NCBI GenBank assembly: GCA_027451265.1
Contig: DAIDJT010000119.1
Location: forward strand, 1 to 7,931
Direction: 5' to 3'
DNA length: 7,931 bases
DNA from: Bacteroidales bacterium
GTDB lineage: Bacteria > Bacteroidota > Bacteroidia > Bacteroidales > VadinHA17
In this document: positions 1-6,781 of the stretch, piece after piece
How positions within the stretch are numbered: the stretch's first letter is position 1
Layout of the letters: the number at the start of each line of letters is the position of its first letter
The notes under the pieces: generated by a model
Database searches by the model: none
What the model saw: only the letters and a program-made list of their open reading frames with translations
What the model was told of the DNA's origin: nothing
Translations under genes and position numbers: made by a program

Positions 1-88
1 CCCTGCAATCTTCCACGCCTCGCGCGGCCATCGCCTGGCTCTGTTTCGCCGTCCTCACCAACGCCATCTGCGGCCCAAATCTCAACTC

Positions 89-886
89 CTACCAGCTTCC
101 CCCTGCGCCTCCGCCGCTGAAGCCTCCGCCGCCAAAGCCACCGAAGCCGCCGCCGCCGCCTCCTCCGCCGGAGAATCCTCCCCAGCTTCCGCCGTGAGAC
201 CGGCCTCCTCCCATCATGCTCATAAGCAGCCACATTGGAATATTGGATGAGCCGCTCTTCCTGAGGTGTTTATTATTGGAGCTCCCGGCTGAGACAATGA
301 TTATGAAAAATAAAATTATAAGGAAGATAACTACTCCGGGTATCGCTCCTGAAGGTGCGCCGCCGGCATAACCATCATAGTTGTACTCACCAGAGGCGAG
401 AGACATCAGAACATTGGTGCCGGCATCAATACCCCCGTAGTAATCATTTTCCCTGAATCTTGGGATCATCTCCCTGTCAATTATCTCCGCAGTTGCCAGG
501 TCAGGGATAGCTCCTTCAAGACCGGAACCCGTTGCAATGAACACCCGCCCGTCAGAGGATGGGGTCTTGGGTTTCACCAATACCAGCACCCCGTTGTTGA
601 ATTCGCCCTGCCCGATTCCCCAGTCATTGGCCACTTTAAATGCAAAGTCGGAGCGGTCATATCCCTGGAGGTCATTCACAATGAGAACCGCAATCTGGTT
701 CGATGTGGAATCATTAAATGCGACAAGCTTGTCTTCAAGCGCCTGCACTTCCGAAGAAGAGAGCACCCCGGCAAGGTCATTAACCAGTCTGGGCGGTTCC
801 GGGCGTGGTATCAGTGTTTGTGCTTGCAGTACAAATGCTGCCGCAAGCCAGAGCAGTGCCAACATTAAAAATCCGGTCCTCTTCAT
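89..886 (-). CDS. Secreted, membrane-anchored TPM-domain protein (YgcG family) with glycine-rich tail
   Basis: This 265-residue protein begins with a signal peptide (basic MKRT, then a Leu/Ala-rich core, probable cleavage after Leu-Gln-Ala-Gln near residue 23). A TPM domain follows at about residues 34-145, recognisable from LVNDLAGVLSSSE, the FNNGVLVLV strand and the IATGSGLEGAIPD motif. A strongly hydrophobic segment (about 182-201) anchors it in the membrane, and the last 40 residues are almost pure Gly/Ser/Phe ending GGSW, the usual end of this family. The domain should face the periplasm. TPM domains resemble the plant Psb32/TLP18.3 photosystem II repair protein, but the bacterial role is not established. 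An ATG at 892 overlaps the preceding gene's stop; I prefer the ATG at 884-886 because GGGAG lies 7 bases upstream of it and only 1 base from the other. It is the last gene of the lemA operon, so it is probably co-expressed. Family assignment is firm; function is unknown. Confidence 0.9.
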   Translation of the reverse strand: MKRTGFLMLALLWLAAAFVLQAQTLIPRPEPPRLVNDLAGVLSSSEVQALEDKLVAFNDSTSNQIAVLIVNDLQGYDRSDFAFKVANDWGIGQGEFNNGVLVLVKPKTPSSDGRVFIATGSGLEGAIPDLATAEIIDREMIPRFRENDYYGGIDAGTNVLMSLASGEYNYDGYAGGAPSGAIPGVVIFLIILFFIIIVSAGSSNNKHLRKSGSSNIPMWLLMSMMGGGRSHGGSWGGFSGGGGGGGGFGGFGGGGFSGGGAGGSW

Positions 887-888
887 CG

Positions 889-1344
889 TCATACTCCCGT
901 TTCATTTGTGTCGAATGAGATGTCATCAGGGAGCTCATTGACATCATCCTTCTGTCTCGGGAAGTGTTCCTTCAGCTTCTCCCCCGCCATCTTCACCCCT
1001 TCCGACAGACCTTCAGTAAACAGGCCTTCAACGAAGCGCTGTTGCATATGGTCACGTATGCTGTCCCAGAATCCGGGAGGCACGACGGCATTGATGCCTG
1101 AGTCGCCAATTATGGCAAATCTACGTTCCTTCAGTGCAAGGTATACAAGCACACCATTGCGGTGAGCCGTTTTGTGCATGCCAACCTTCTTAAATAGCCA
1201 TGCCGCCTCGTCAAGAACATCTACCTTGCACGAGGTCTCAATATGCACGCGTATCTCGCCCGAGGTTGCATGCTCGGCCTCGCGGATAGCCCTGATTATA
1301 ACCTCCTGCTGTTCAGGCGTAAAGAAAGTCGATGCCTTCATCAT
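889..1344 (-). CDS. Soluble TPM-domain protein
   Basis: A 151-residue protein made almost entirely of one TPM domain, without signal peptide or membrane segment, so probably cytoplasmic. Diagnostic stretches are the N-terminal helix FFTPEQQEVIIRAIREAE, the TSGEIRVHIE strand, RNGVLVYLALKERRFAIIGD and GINAVVPPGFWD; the acidic C-terminal tail looks disordered. Tandem ATG codons occur at 1344 and 1341. The frame could extend to a TTG at 1362 inside lemA, but the residues so added do not look like family sequence and no ribosome binding site supports it. With the 1344 start the gene begins 7 bases after the lemA stop, and its own stop overlaps an ATG of the next TPM gene, which points to translational coupling. 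The order LemA, short TPM, long TPM recurs in Bacteroidota; the biochemical role is unknown. Confidence 0.88.
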   Translation of the reverse strand: MMKASTFFTPEQQEVIIRAIREAEHATSGEIRVHIETSCKVDVLDEAAWLFKKVGMHKTAHRNGVLVYLALKERRFAIIGDSGINAVVPPGFWDSIRDHMQQRFVEGLFTEGLSEGVKMAGEKLKEHFPRQKDDVNELPDDISFDTNETGV

Positions 1345-1351
1345 CAGGATG

Positions 1352-1951
1352 TCAGAACTCAACCTTAGGTGCTACATCGGTACCCTCCTGTGCCTCAAAA
1401 TAAGGCCTGTCATTAAACTTCGTCAGGGATGCTATGAGGTTGTTCGGGAATTTCTTAATGAATGTGTTGTACTCGCGGGCTGCATCGTTAAAGGTATTCC
1501 TTGCCATGGAGATCCGGTTCTCTGTTCCCTCAAGCTCCACCTGCAGGTCACGGAAGTTCTGGGTGGCCTTAAGCTCCGGATACCTCTCCACCACTACCAT
1601 CAGGCGCTGAAGGGCCGAGCTCACTTCGCTCTGCGCGGCCTGAAACTCCTTCAACTGCTCAGGTGTGATGTTTGACGGGTCAACAGTGACCTGGGTGGCC
1701 TTTGCCCTTGCCTCTATCACTTTAGTGAGGGTCTCCTGCTCAAAGGCGGCAGCCCCCTTGACCGTGTTTACAAAGTTGGGGATCAGGTCAGCTCTCCGCT
1801 GGTACTGTGTCTCCACATTACTCCACTCGGTAGCTACCTTCTCATTCATCGGAACAATTTTGTTGTAAATGCCAACTCCCCATGATATTAAAAGAAGAAG
1901 GGCAACAACAATTATGACAAGCACTACTAATCCGCTGATACTCTTTTTCAT
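1352..1951 (-). CDS. lemA: LemA family protein
   Basis: A 199-residue protein with one N-terminal hydrophobic segment (about residues 6-26, GLVVLVIIVVALLLLISWGV) and a helical LemA domain. Family signatures are VPMNEKVATEWSNVETQYQR (about 33-52), RRADLIPNFVNTVKGAA, and the C-terminal block YPELKATQNFRDLQVELEGT followed by ENRISMARNTFNDAAREYN. Its length fits the family (about 185-200). LemA proteins are thought to sit in the cytoplasmic membrane with a long coiled helical domain outside; molecular function is unsettled. The frame is open upstream to 2233, but that extension runs through the intergenic region and antisense to ddl and carries no family sequence, so the ATG at 1949-1951 is the start. 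It heads an operon with two TPM-domain genes. No Shine-Dalgarno sequence is visible, as is common in Bacteroidota. Confidence 0.95.
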   Translation of the reverse strand: MKKSISGLVVLVIIVVALLLLISWGVGIYNKIVPMNEKVATEWSNVETQYQRRADLIPNFVNTVKGAAAFEQETLTKVIEARAKATQVTVDPSNITPEQLKEFQAAQSEVSSALQRLMVVVERYPELKATQNFRDLQVELEGTENRISMARNTFNDAAREYNTFIKKFPNNLIASLTKFNDRPYFEAQEGTDVAPKVEF

Positions 1952-1975
1952 TTTTCTGTCTGTTTGATTTGATCT

Positions 1976-2003
1976 CAAAAATAAATAAAATATCGCTCGT
2001 AAA
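1976..2003 (-). promoter_or_regulatory. Candidate promoter of the lemA operon
   Basis: On the minus strand TATTTTTG (1983 down to 1976) matches the Bacteroidota -7 consensus TAnnTTTG exactly. Sixteen bases upstream is TTTA (2003-2000), a 3-of-4 match to the -33 TTTG element, slightly closer than the usual spacing. Transcription would begin near 1970, giving a leader of roughly 20 bases before the lemA ATG. The match could be chance in AT-rich DNA. Confidence 0.4.
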
Positions 2004-2033
2004 GACTCATTGAAAGGCATCTTTGCTGCAGTC

Positions 2034-2063
2034 CCGGTCCGGTTTTTTATATTCCGGTGCCGG
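2034..2063. repeat. GC-rich imperfect dyad between lemA and ddl
   Basis: Four CCGG tetramers lie at 2034-2037, 2039-2042, 2054-2057 and 2060-2063. The two on each side can pair across an 11-base AT loop (2043-2053): 2034-2037 with 2060-2063 and 2039-2042 with 2054-2057, leaving a 1-by-2 internal loop. That gives eight G-C pairs in an otherwise AT-rich region. It sits just upstream of the ddl -7 box, about where a -33 element would fall, so it could be an operator or a structured upstream element. It is not followed by a T run on either strand, so it does not look like an intrinsic terminator. Confidence 0.45.
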
Positions 2064-2080
2064 CGCGAAAATAATTGTAG

Positions 2081-2088
2081 TAATTTTG
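2081..2088 (+). promoter_or_regulatory. Candidate -7 promoter box for ddl
   Basis: TAATTTTG matches the Bacteroidota -7 consensus TAnnTTTG exactly and ends 17 bases before the ddl ATG, implying a very short leader. No TTTG-like -33 element is visible at the right distance; the GC-rich dyad at 2034-2063 occupies that position. This would fit a weak or activator-dependent promoter, but the assignment rests on one 8-base match. Confidence 0.4.
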
Positions 2089-2105
2089 GACAAAACATTC
2101 CAGTC

Positions 2106-3074
2106 ATGAGAACCATTGCCATTGTTGCCGGAGGAAATTCATCCGAATACCCTGTCTCCGTCCGCAGCGCTAAGGGTGTTGAAGCAGCTCTTAAGGGGAA
2201 ATATGAAACATACATCATCAACATCAAAGGCACCGACTGGTACTGGGAAGATCCAAAGGGACGCGTTTACAGGATTGACAAGAATGATTTCTCGCTTGTT
2301 ACTGATGATCAGCGCATCCGTTTTGATGCTGCATTCATTGCAATACACGGTAATCCGGGTGAGAACGGACTGCTGCAGGGATACTTTGACATGACCGGAC
2401 TGCCATATACGAGCTGTGATGCCTTTGTCTCTGCACTCACCTTCAACAAACAGGCGTGCAAGCTCTACCTGAATGAATACGGCATTCCCATGACCGGCGG
2501 CCTTCTCATCAGGAAAGGACAGAAATATGATGCGGTCAGCATTGTCAGGCAAACAGGTCTTCCGTGCTTTGTCAAACCCAACGCCAGCGGATCGAGCTTC
2601 GGGGTGACCAAGGTGAAGGAGACGGCCGAATTTGATGAGGCTCTGGAAAAGGCATTCGCCGAAGGGCACGAGGTACTGGTGGAGTCATTCATGAAAGGCA
2701 CAGAGGTGGCGTGCGGAGTCATCAAGACAAAAAACAGGAAAATCATCATGCCTGTGACCGAGGTGGTTCCCAAAAAGGAATTTTTTGACTATGAAGCAAA
2801 GTACACTGAGGGATTGTCTGATGAGATCACACCGGCACGAATCTCCGGGGAGCTTACTAACCGAATCCAGGAGCTTTCATCGGAGATTTATGATATCCTT
2901 GGTTGCCGCGGCATCGTCAGGGTCGATTTCATAGTCACCTCCGACGGCCCTCAGTTCCTGGAGATAAACACCATCCCGGGGATGACCCCCGAAAGCATAA
3001 TCCCGAGACAGGCGGCAGTTTTCGGCATCAGCCAGACAGATCTCTACTCAATGGTGATAGAGGATCTCTTCTGA
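2106..3074 (+). CDS. ddl: D-alanine--D-alanine ligase
   Basis: A 322-residue cytoplasmic ATP-grasp ligase that joins two D-alanines for the peptidoglycan pentapeptide. It has an N-terminal domain (VAGGNSSE, about residues 7-14), the HGNPGENGLLQGYFDMTGLPY block (81-101), the ATP-grasp segment FVKPNASGSSFGV (155-167), the EVLVESFMKGTEV strand (189-201), and the C-terminal metal and substrate signature VRVDF...FLEINTIPGMT (271-294). By alignment with E. coli DdlB, Glu14 corresponds to Glu15, the serines at 163-164 to the Ser150 region, and Lys232-Tyr233 to Lys215-Tyr216. Tyr at that position is typical of D-Ala-D-Ala ligases, whereas Phe favours D-lactate, so a vancomycin-resistance-type depsipeptide ligase is unlikely. 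The frame is open upstream to 2010, but MRTIAIVAGG is the conserved N-terminus. It stands alone, divergent from lemA and convergent with gcvP. Confidence 0.96.
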   Translation: MRTIAIVAGGNSSEYPVSVRSAKGVEAALKGKYETYIINIKGTDWYWEDPKGRVYRIDKNDFSLVTDDQRIRFDAAFIAIHGNPGENGLLQGYFDMTGLPYTSCDAFVSALTFNKQACKLYLNEYGIPMTGGLLIRKGQKYDAVSIVRQTGLPCFVKPNASGSSFGVTKVKETAEFDEALEKAFAEGHEVLVESFMKGTEVACGVIKTKNRKIIMPVTEVVPKKEFFDYEAKYTEGLSDEITPARISGELTNRIQELSSEIYDILGCRGIVRVDFIVTSDGPQFLEINTIPGMTPESIIPRQAAVFGISQTDLYSMVIEDLF

Positions 3075-3101
3075 GGCAGTAGGCAGTAGGCAATAGGCAT
3101 T
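3074..3101 (+). repeat. Tandem heptamer repeat, four units of AGGCAGT type
   Basis: Four consecutive 7-base units read AGGCAGT, AGGCAGT, AGGCAAT and AGGCATT, beginning on the last base of the ddl stop codon. Degenerate minus-strand copies follow nearby (for example AGGCAACTGC around 3124-3133), and AGGCAGGCAATAG on the minus strand forms the very end of gcvP (3168-3180). The array is short and could be a slippage product or the remains of a dispersed intergenic repeat family. Confidence 0.75.
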
Positions 3102-3175
3102 AGTGAAGCTACTGCTAATCATGCAGTTGCCTCATGCATTGTCAACACTCTCTCCTGTGCTTAATGGCTATTGCC
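3089..3175. terminator. Long inverted repeat between convergent ddl and gcvP, possible bidirectional terminator
   Basis: The left arm 3089-3102 and the right arm 3162-3175 are complementary at 13 of 14 positions, with one mismatch (3097 against 3167), separated by 59 bases. The loop holds a smaller ATGCA/TGCAT inverted pair (3121-3125 and 3135-3139). The location between two convergent stop codons suits a bidirectional terminator, but neither strand has a T run after the stem and the loop is long, so the role is uncertain. The right arm includes the gcvP stop codon and the two codons before it. Confidence 0.3.
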
Positions 3176-6056
3176 TGCCTTCAAAGGCCTCAAACCTGTA
3201 CGCGTCAATCGGCGCGCAGGTGCACACCAGGTTGCGGTCTCCGTATCCATTGTCAACCCTGCCCACCGTCGGCCAGAACTTGTTCTCGACAACCCATTTG
3301 AGCGGAAATGCGGCCTTTTCACGCGTATAAACATGCTTCCATCCGTCAGAGATGACAGCCTGGGCCGTATGCGGCGCGTTCTTCAGCACATTGTCCTCAC
3401 GGTCAGCCTCACCCTTCCGAATCTCCTCAATCTCATTCCATATTGACTGCATGGCATCAATTAACCTGTCAAGCTCAGCCCTGGGCTCTGACTCGGTAGG
3501 CTCTACCATCAGGGTGCCGTGAACCGGGAAAGAAAGAGTCGGCGCATGGAACCCATAGTCCATCAGCCGCTTGGCTATGTCTGACTCATCCACTCCCGTA
3601 TCTTTGAATCCCCGGCAGTCAAGTATCATCTCATGGGCACAGCGGCCGTTGGCGCCGGTGTACAGCACCTTGTACATGCCACCGAGCTTTGCAGAGATAT
3701 AGTTGGCATTAAGGATGGCAAAGACAGTGGATTTTGTCAGTCCTTCAGCACCCAGCATCATAACATATGCATGGCTTATTGTGAGCACCTGTGCGCTGCC
3801 AAAGGGCGCTGCTGCCACAGCAGTGATGCCATGACTGCCACCCGTTTTTACTACCGGGTGGGCCGGCAAAAATTCAGCCAGCCTGGTGTTGCAGAGGATG
3901 GGGCCCATCCCCGGTCCGCCGCCGCCGTGAGGTATGGCGAAGGTTTTGTGCAGGTTGAGATGGCACACGTCCGCCCCTATATGTCCCGGGCTGGTAAGGC
4001 CAACCTGTGCGTTCATGTTTGCACCGTCCATGTAAACAAGTCCGCCATTCTCATGAACAATCTTAATCATCTCCCTGATAGCCTCCTCAAACACACCATG
4101 CGTTGATGGGTATGTAATCATTGCGGAGCTCAGGTTTTCGCGGTGCTCAGCAGCCTTCTTCCTCAGGTCATCAACGCTGATGTTGCCGTTCTCATCGCAC
4201 TCCACAACAACCACCTTCATGCCGGCCATGGCTGCGCTGGCTGGATTGGTTCCATGTGCAGAAGAGGGAATAAGAGTTACATTACGATGCCCCTCGTTAC
4301 GGCTTAGATGGTATTGCCTGATCACCATCAGGCCTGTATATTCACCTGCTGCCCCGGAGTTGGGCTGGAAGGAAACTGCATCAAAGCCGGTTATCTCCTT
4401 GAGTGCCTCACCCAGTTCCTCCATCAGTATGTGATAGCCCTCTGCCTGGTCGGCAGGAACGAAAGGATGGATGTTTCCGAACTCCGGCCAGCTCATGGCA
4501 AACATTGAGGCAGCCGGGTTGAGCTTCATCGTGCATGAACCCAGCGGTATCATCCCGTTGGCCAGGGAGAAGTCCTTGCGCTCCAGCATCTTGATATAAC
4601 GCATCATGTCAGTTTCACTGTGGTAGCTGTTGAATGTGCGCTCCTGCAGGAAGGCCGATTTGCGGTGGAACTTCTCATCAATGCAGAAGCAGTCGCACAG
4701 TGAGGTGACCTCTTCTGCTTTCTTTCCGGCCGCTTCGGCGAAGACTGAAATTATATCATTTATCTCCTTCAGTGTGGTGACCTCGTCTGTGCTTATCACG
4801 GCACAATTGGCACACGGATACCAGAGATTGATTCCCTTCTTAAGGGCAATCTTTTCGATCATATCGGAAGTGACCCCGGTAACAGCCTGAACGCGTACCG
4901 TGTCAAAGAACTGTTCATGCTTTATTGTATAACCGAGTTTCTTCAGGGCACCGGCAAGGGTGCAGGCGGTGGAGAAGATATGACTCGCTATGCTTTTAAG
5001 CCCCTCCGGCCCGTGATACTGGGCATACATGCCTGACATCGTTGCAAGCAGTGCCTGTGCAGTGCAAATATTCGAGGTGGCCCGCTCACGCTTGATATGC
5101 TGCTCGCGTGTCTGCAGCGCCATGCGCAGCGCCTGGTTGCCCTGGGCGTCGATTGATACTCCGATAAGCCTTCCGGGCATGTTACGCTTCATTTCGTCCC
5201 TGGTGGCAAAGAAACCTGCATGAGGACCGCCGTAGCTCATCGGCAGGCCAAATCTCTGGTTTGAGCCGAAGACTATGTCAGCGCCCCATTCTCCCGGAGG
5301 AGTCAGCAGAGTCAGGCTCATCAGGTCAGCGCCCACGCCAACCAGTGCGCCGGCACCGTGTACTTTCTCAACCAGCTCGCGATAGTCACGTACCTCACCG
5401 CAGGCAGCAGGATACTGAACAACCACGCCGAACAACCGCGTATCAGGTTCAATGAGTTTATAATCAACAAACTGAATATCAATTCCAAGCGGGGCGGCAC
5501 GTGTGATGAGAACATCACGTGTCTGCCTGAAGACCGAGTTGTCAACCAGGAAGAGGTTTGCCCCTGCCTTCACCTTGTCGCGTGAGCGGGCGTTGAACAT
5601 CATTATCATTGCTTCGGCGGCAGCCGTTGCTTCATCAAGCAGTGACGCGTTTGCAATCTCCATAGCCGTAAGACTGGCCACCATCGTCTGGAAGTTCAGC
5701 AGCGCTTCAAGCCTCCCCTGCGAGATCTCAGCCTGGTAGGGAGTATATGATGTGTACCATGCGGGATTCTCAAGCACATTGCGGATGATGACCGGAGGAA
5801 CAGCCACCCCGTAGTAACCCTGTCCGATAAATGAACGGAACTGCTTGTTGCGTTTGCCCAGGTCCCTGATGTGGGCAAGGTATTCGTACTCACTCATCGC
5901 CGGAGGCAGATTCAGAGGTCTGTCAAGCCTGATCGATGCAGGCACTGTCTGTTCAATAAGCTGTTCGGGTGATTCAACGCCGATGGCCTTGCACATCTCG
6001 GCTGCATCACTCTCGCGCGGCCCGATGTGGCGGTTTACAAAACGATCAGATGTCAT
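3168..6056 (-). CDS. gcvP: Glycine dehydrogenase (aminomethyl-transferring), glycine cleavage system P-protein
   Basis: A 962-residue PLP enzyme that decarboxylates glycine and passes the aminomethyl group to lipoylated GcvH, feeding one-carbon units to tetrahydrofolate through GcvT. The length is that of the single-chain form, with catalytically inactive N-terminal and active C-terminal halves fused. Signatures are FVNRHIGPRESD (6-17), FIGQGYYGVAVPPVI (76-90), YTPYQAEISQGRLE (104-117), MIPLGSCTMKLNPA (502-515), SSAHGTNPASAAMAG (598-612), and NLHKTFAIPHGGGGPG (701-716), where Lys704 should hold PLP. The open frame extends to 6233, but the extra 59 residues run through the intergenic region into the upstream gene; MTSDRFVNRHIG at 6056 matches the family start. 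gcvT, gcvH and lpd are absent from the window. Oddities: five cysteines at 415, 418, 454, 456 and 458 near the inter-domain linker, and C-terminal Gly-Arg-Gln-stop codons written in heptamer-repeat DNA. Confidence 0.97.
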   Translation of the reverse strand: MTSDRFVNRHIGPRESDAAEMCKAIGVESPEQLIEQTVPASIRLDRPLNLPPAMSEYEYLAHIRDLGKRNKQFRSFIGQGYYGVAVPPVIIRNVLENPAWYTSYTPYQAEISQGRLEALLNFQTMVASLTAMEIANASLLDEATAAAEAMIMMFNARSRDKVKAGANLFLVDNSVFRQTRDVLITRAAPLGIDIQFVDYKLIEPDTRLFGVVVQYPAACGEVRDYRELVEKVHGAGALVGVGADLMSLTLLTPPGEWGADIVFGSNQRFGLPMSYGGPHAGFFATRDEMKRNMPGRLIGVSIDAQGNQALRMALQTREQHIKRERATSNICTAQALLATMSGMYAQYHGPEGLKSIASHIFSTACTLAGALKKLGYTIKHEQFFDTVRVQAVTGVTSDMIEKIALKKGINLWYPCANCAVISTDEVTTLKEINDIISVFAEAAGKKAEEVTSLCDCFCIDEKFHRKSAFLQERTFNSYHSETDMMRYIKMLERKDFSLANGMIPLGSCTMKLNPAASMFAMSWPEFGNIHPFVPADQAEGYHILMEELGEALKEITGFDAVSFQPNSGAAGEYTGLMVIRQYHLSRNEGHRNVTLIPSSAHGTNPASAAMAGMKVVVVECDENGNISVDDLRKKAAEHRENLSSAMITYPSTHGVFEEAIREMIKIVHENGGLVYMDGANMNAQVGLTSPGHIGADVCHLNLHKTFAIPHGGGGPGMGPILCNTRLAEFLPAHPVVKTGGSHGITAVAAAPFGSAQVLTISHAYVMMLGAEGLTKSTVFAILNANYISAKLGGMYKVLYTGANGRCAHEMILDCRGFKDTGVDESDIAKRLMDYGFHAPTLSFPVHGTLMVEPTESEPRAELDRLIDAMQSIWNEIEEIRKGEADREDNVLKNAPHTAQAVISDGWKHVYTREKAAFPLKWVVENKFWPTVGRVDNGYGDRNLVCTCAPIDAYRFEAFEGRQ

Positions 6057-6094
6057 ATTGCGTACAGTTGGTTTTTTGTCTGAAAGGAACGAAG

Positions 6095-6121
6095 CGAAAA
6101 TAGTATAAAGGGAAGAACAAA
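6095..6121 (-). promoter_or_regulatory. Candidate gcvP promoter
   Basis: In the 85-bp gap upstream of gcvP the minus strand has TATTTTCG (6102 to 6095), a 7-of-8 near-match to TAnnTTTG, with TTTG (6121 to 6118) 15 bases further upstream, closer than the usual spacing. The leader would be about 30-35 bases, too short for a glycine riboswitch, and none is visible. gcvP could instead be read through from the pcm/metallo-hydrolase unit. Confidence 0.3.
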
Positions 6122-6141
6122 AAAAAGCAATTTCATCATGT

Positions 6142-6777
6142 TTAATTGAAAAACGGATTGTTCTCCGCCTCTTCCCTGATAGTTGTTTCAGGTCCGTGAC
6201 CGGGATAGACCACAGTATCAGGAGGCAGGACAAAGAGTTTCTCCCGGATGTTTTCCATCAGTTGTTCATGATCTCCTCCCGAAAGGTCTGACCTGCCAAT
6301 GCTTCCGGCAAAGAGTGCATCACCTGTAAAAACCATGCCGTCAGCCTCGGAATAAAATGCAATGCCTCCCGGTGAATGGCCTGGCACGGTTATTACCTTA
6401 AGAGTCACGCCCGCAGCGCTTATCACCTGCCCGTCAGTGAGGTATCCCTCAGGTTCCGGCGGTGGTGCCATGGAGAGTCCGAACATGAGTGCCTGTCGGG
6501 GTGCATTCTGGTAGTTGTACCTGTCGCCCTCGTGAAACCAGGGCCTCAGCCCGTACCTTTCCATCAGGAACCTGTTTCCGAAGACATGGTCGAGATGGCA
6601 GTGGGTGTCAAGCAGCATCACCGGTTTCAGTTCTCTTGCTGCAAGCATATCTTCGAGCTTCTTCTCTTCGTCTCTGCTGTAGCAGCCGCAGTCAATTATT
6701 ACACACTCTTTCCCGTCGCCGGTAATGATGTAGGTATTAACCTGGATAGGCGAAAAAACCGCCCTGTATATCTTCAT
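6142..6777 (-). CDS. MBL-fold metallo-hydrolase, glyoxalase II-like
   Basis: A 211-residue cytoplasmic metallo-beta-lactamase-fold hydrolase. All metal ligands of the binuclear site are present: the THCHLDH motif (His59, His61, Asp63, His64), His134 in VPGHSPGG, Asp153 in TGDALFAGSIGR, and His194 in YPGHGPET. The GHSPGG, GDALF and PGHGPET versions with the short C-terminus place it with the compact YcbL-type glyoxalase II-like proteins rather than full-length GloB, which carries an extra glutathione-binding C-terminal domain. A thioester hydrolase role is likely; the natural thiol is unknown, and Bacteroidota often lack glutathione. The ATG lies 4 bases after the pcm stop, with no clear ribosome binding site, suggesting translational coupling. 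Persulfide dioxygenase and lactonase relatives share the fold and cannot be excluded. Confidence 0.92.
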   Translation of the reverse strand: MKIYRAVFSPIQVNTYIITGDGKECVIIDCGCYSRDEEKKLEDMLAARELKPVMLLDTHCHLDHVFGNRFLMERYGLRPWFHEGDRYNYQNAPRQALMFGLSMAPPPEPEGYLTDGQVISAAGVTLKVITVPGHSPGGIAFYSEADGMVFTGDALFAGSIGRSDLSGGDHEQLMENIREKLFVLPPDTVVYPGHGPETTIREEAENNPFFN

Positions 6778-6781
6778 AACG

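Noticed and set aside
110..185. GC-rich triplet-like repeat as a stand-alone repeat element
   Set aside because: It is explained by the glycine codons of the TPM protein's tail, which end in the family's usual GGSW.
1172..1675. 167-codon plus-strand frame across lemA and the small TPM gene
   Set aside because: It is a shadow frame covering two recognised genes and their junction, with no coherent protein character.
1952..2233. N-terminal extension of lemA by 94 residues
   Set aside because: It crosses the intergenic region and runs antisense to ddl, with no family similarity; the conserved hydrophobic start begins at 1951.
2139..2669. 176-codon minus-strand reading frame opposite ddl
   Set aside because: It is antisense to conserved ATP-grasp coding sequence and has no plausible family features.
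3633..4106. 157-codon plus-strand reading frame opposite gcvP
   Set aside because: It lies wholly antisense to well-conserved gcvP sequence and its translation shows no recognisable domain.
6057..6141. Glycine riboswitch upstream of gcvP
   Set aside because: The 85-base gap is too short for an aptamer plus expression platform, and no conserved aptamer core is visible.
6119..6148. Possible intrinsic terminator after the metallo-hydrolase gene (minus-strand T8 run)
   Set aside because: The only stem is CAATT/AATTG (6128-6132 with 6144-6148), five mostly A-T pairs overlapping the stop codon, too weak to call.
6057..6233. N-terminal extension of gcvP by 59 residues
   Set aside because: It overlaps the 3' end of the metallo-hydrolase gene and has no P-protein sequence; the family start is at 6056.
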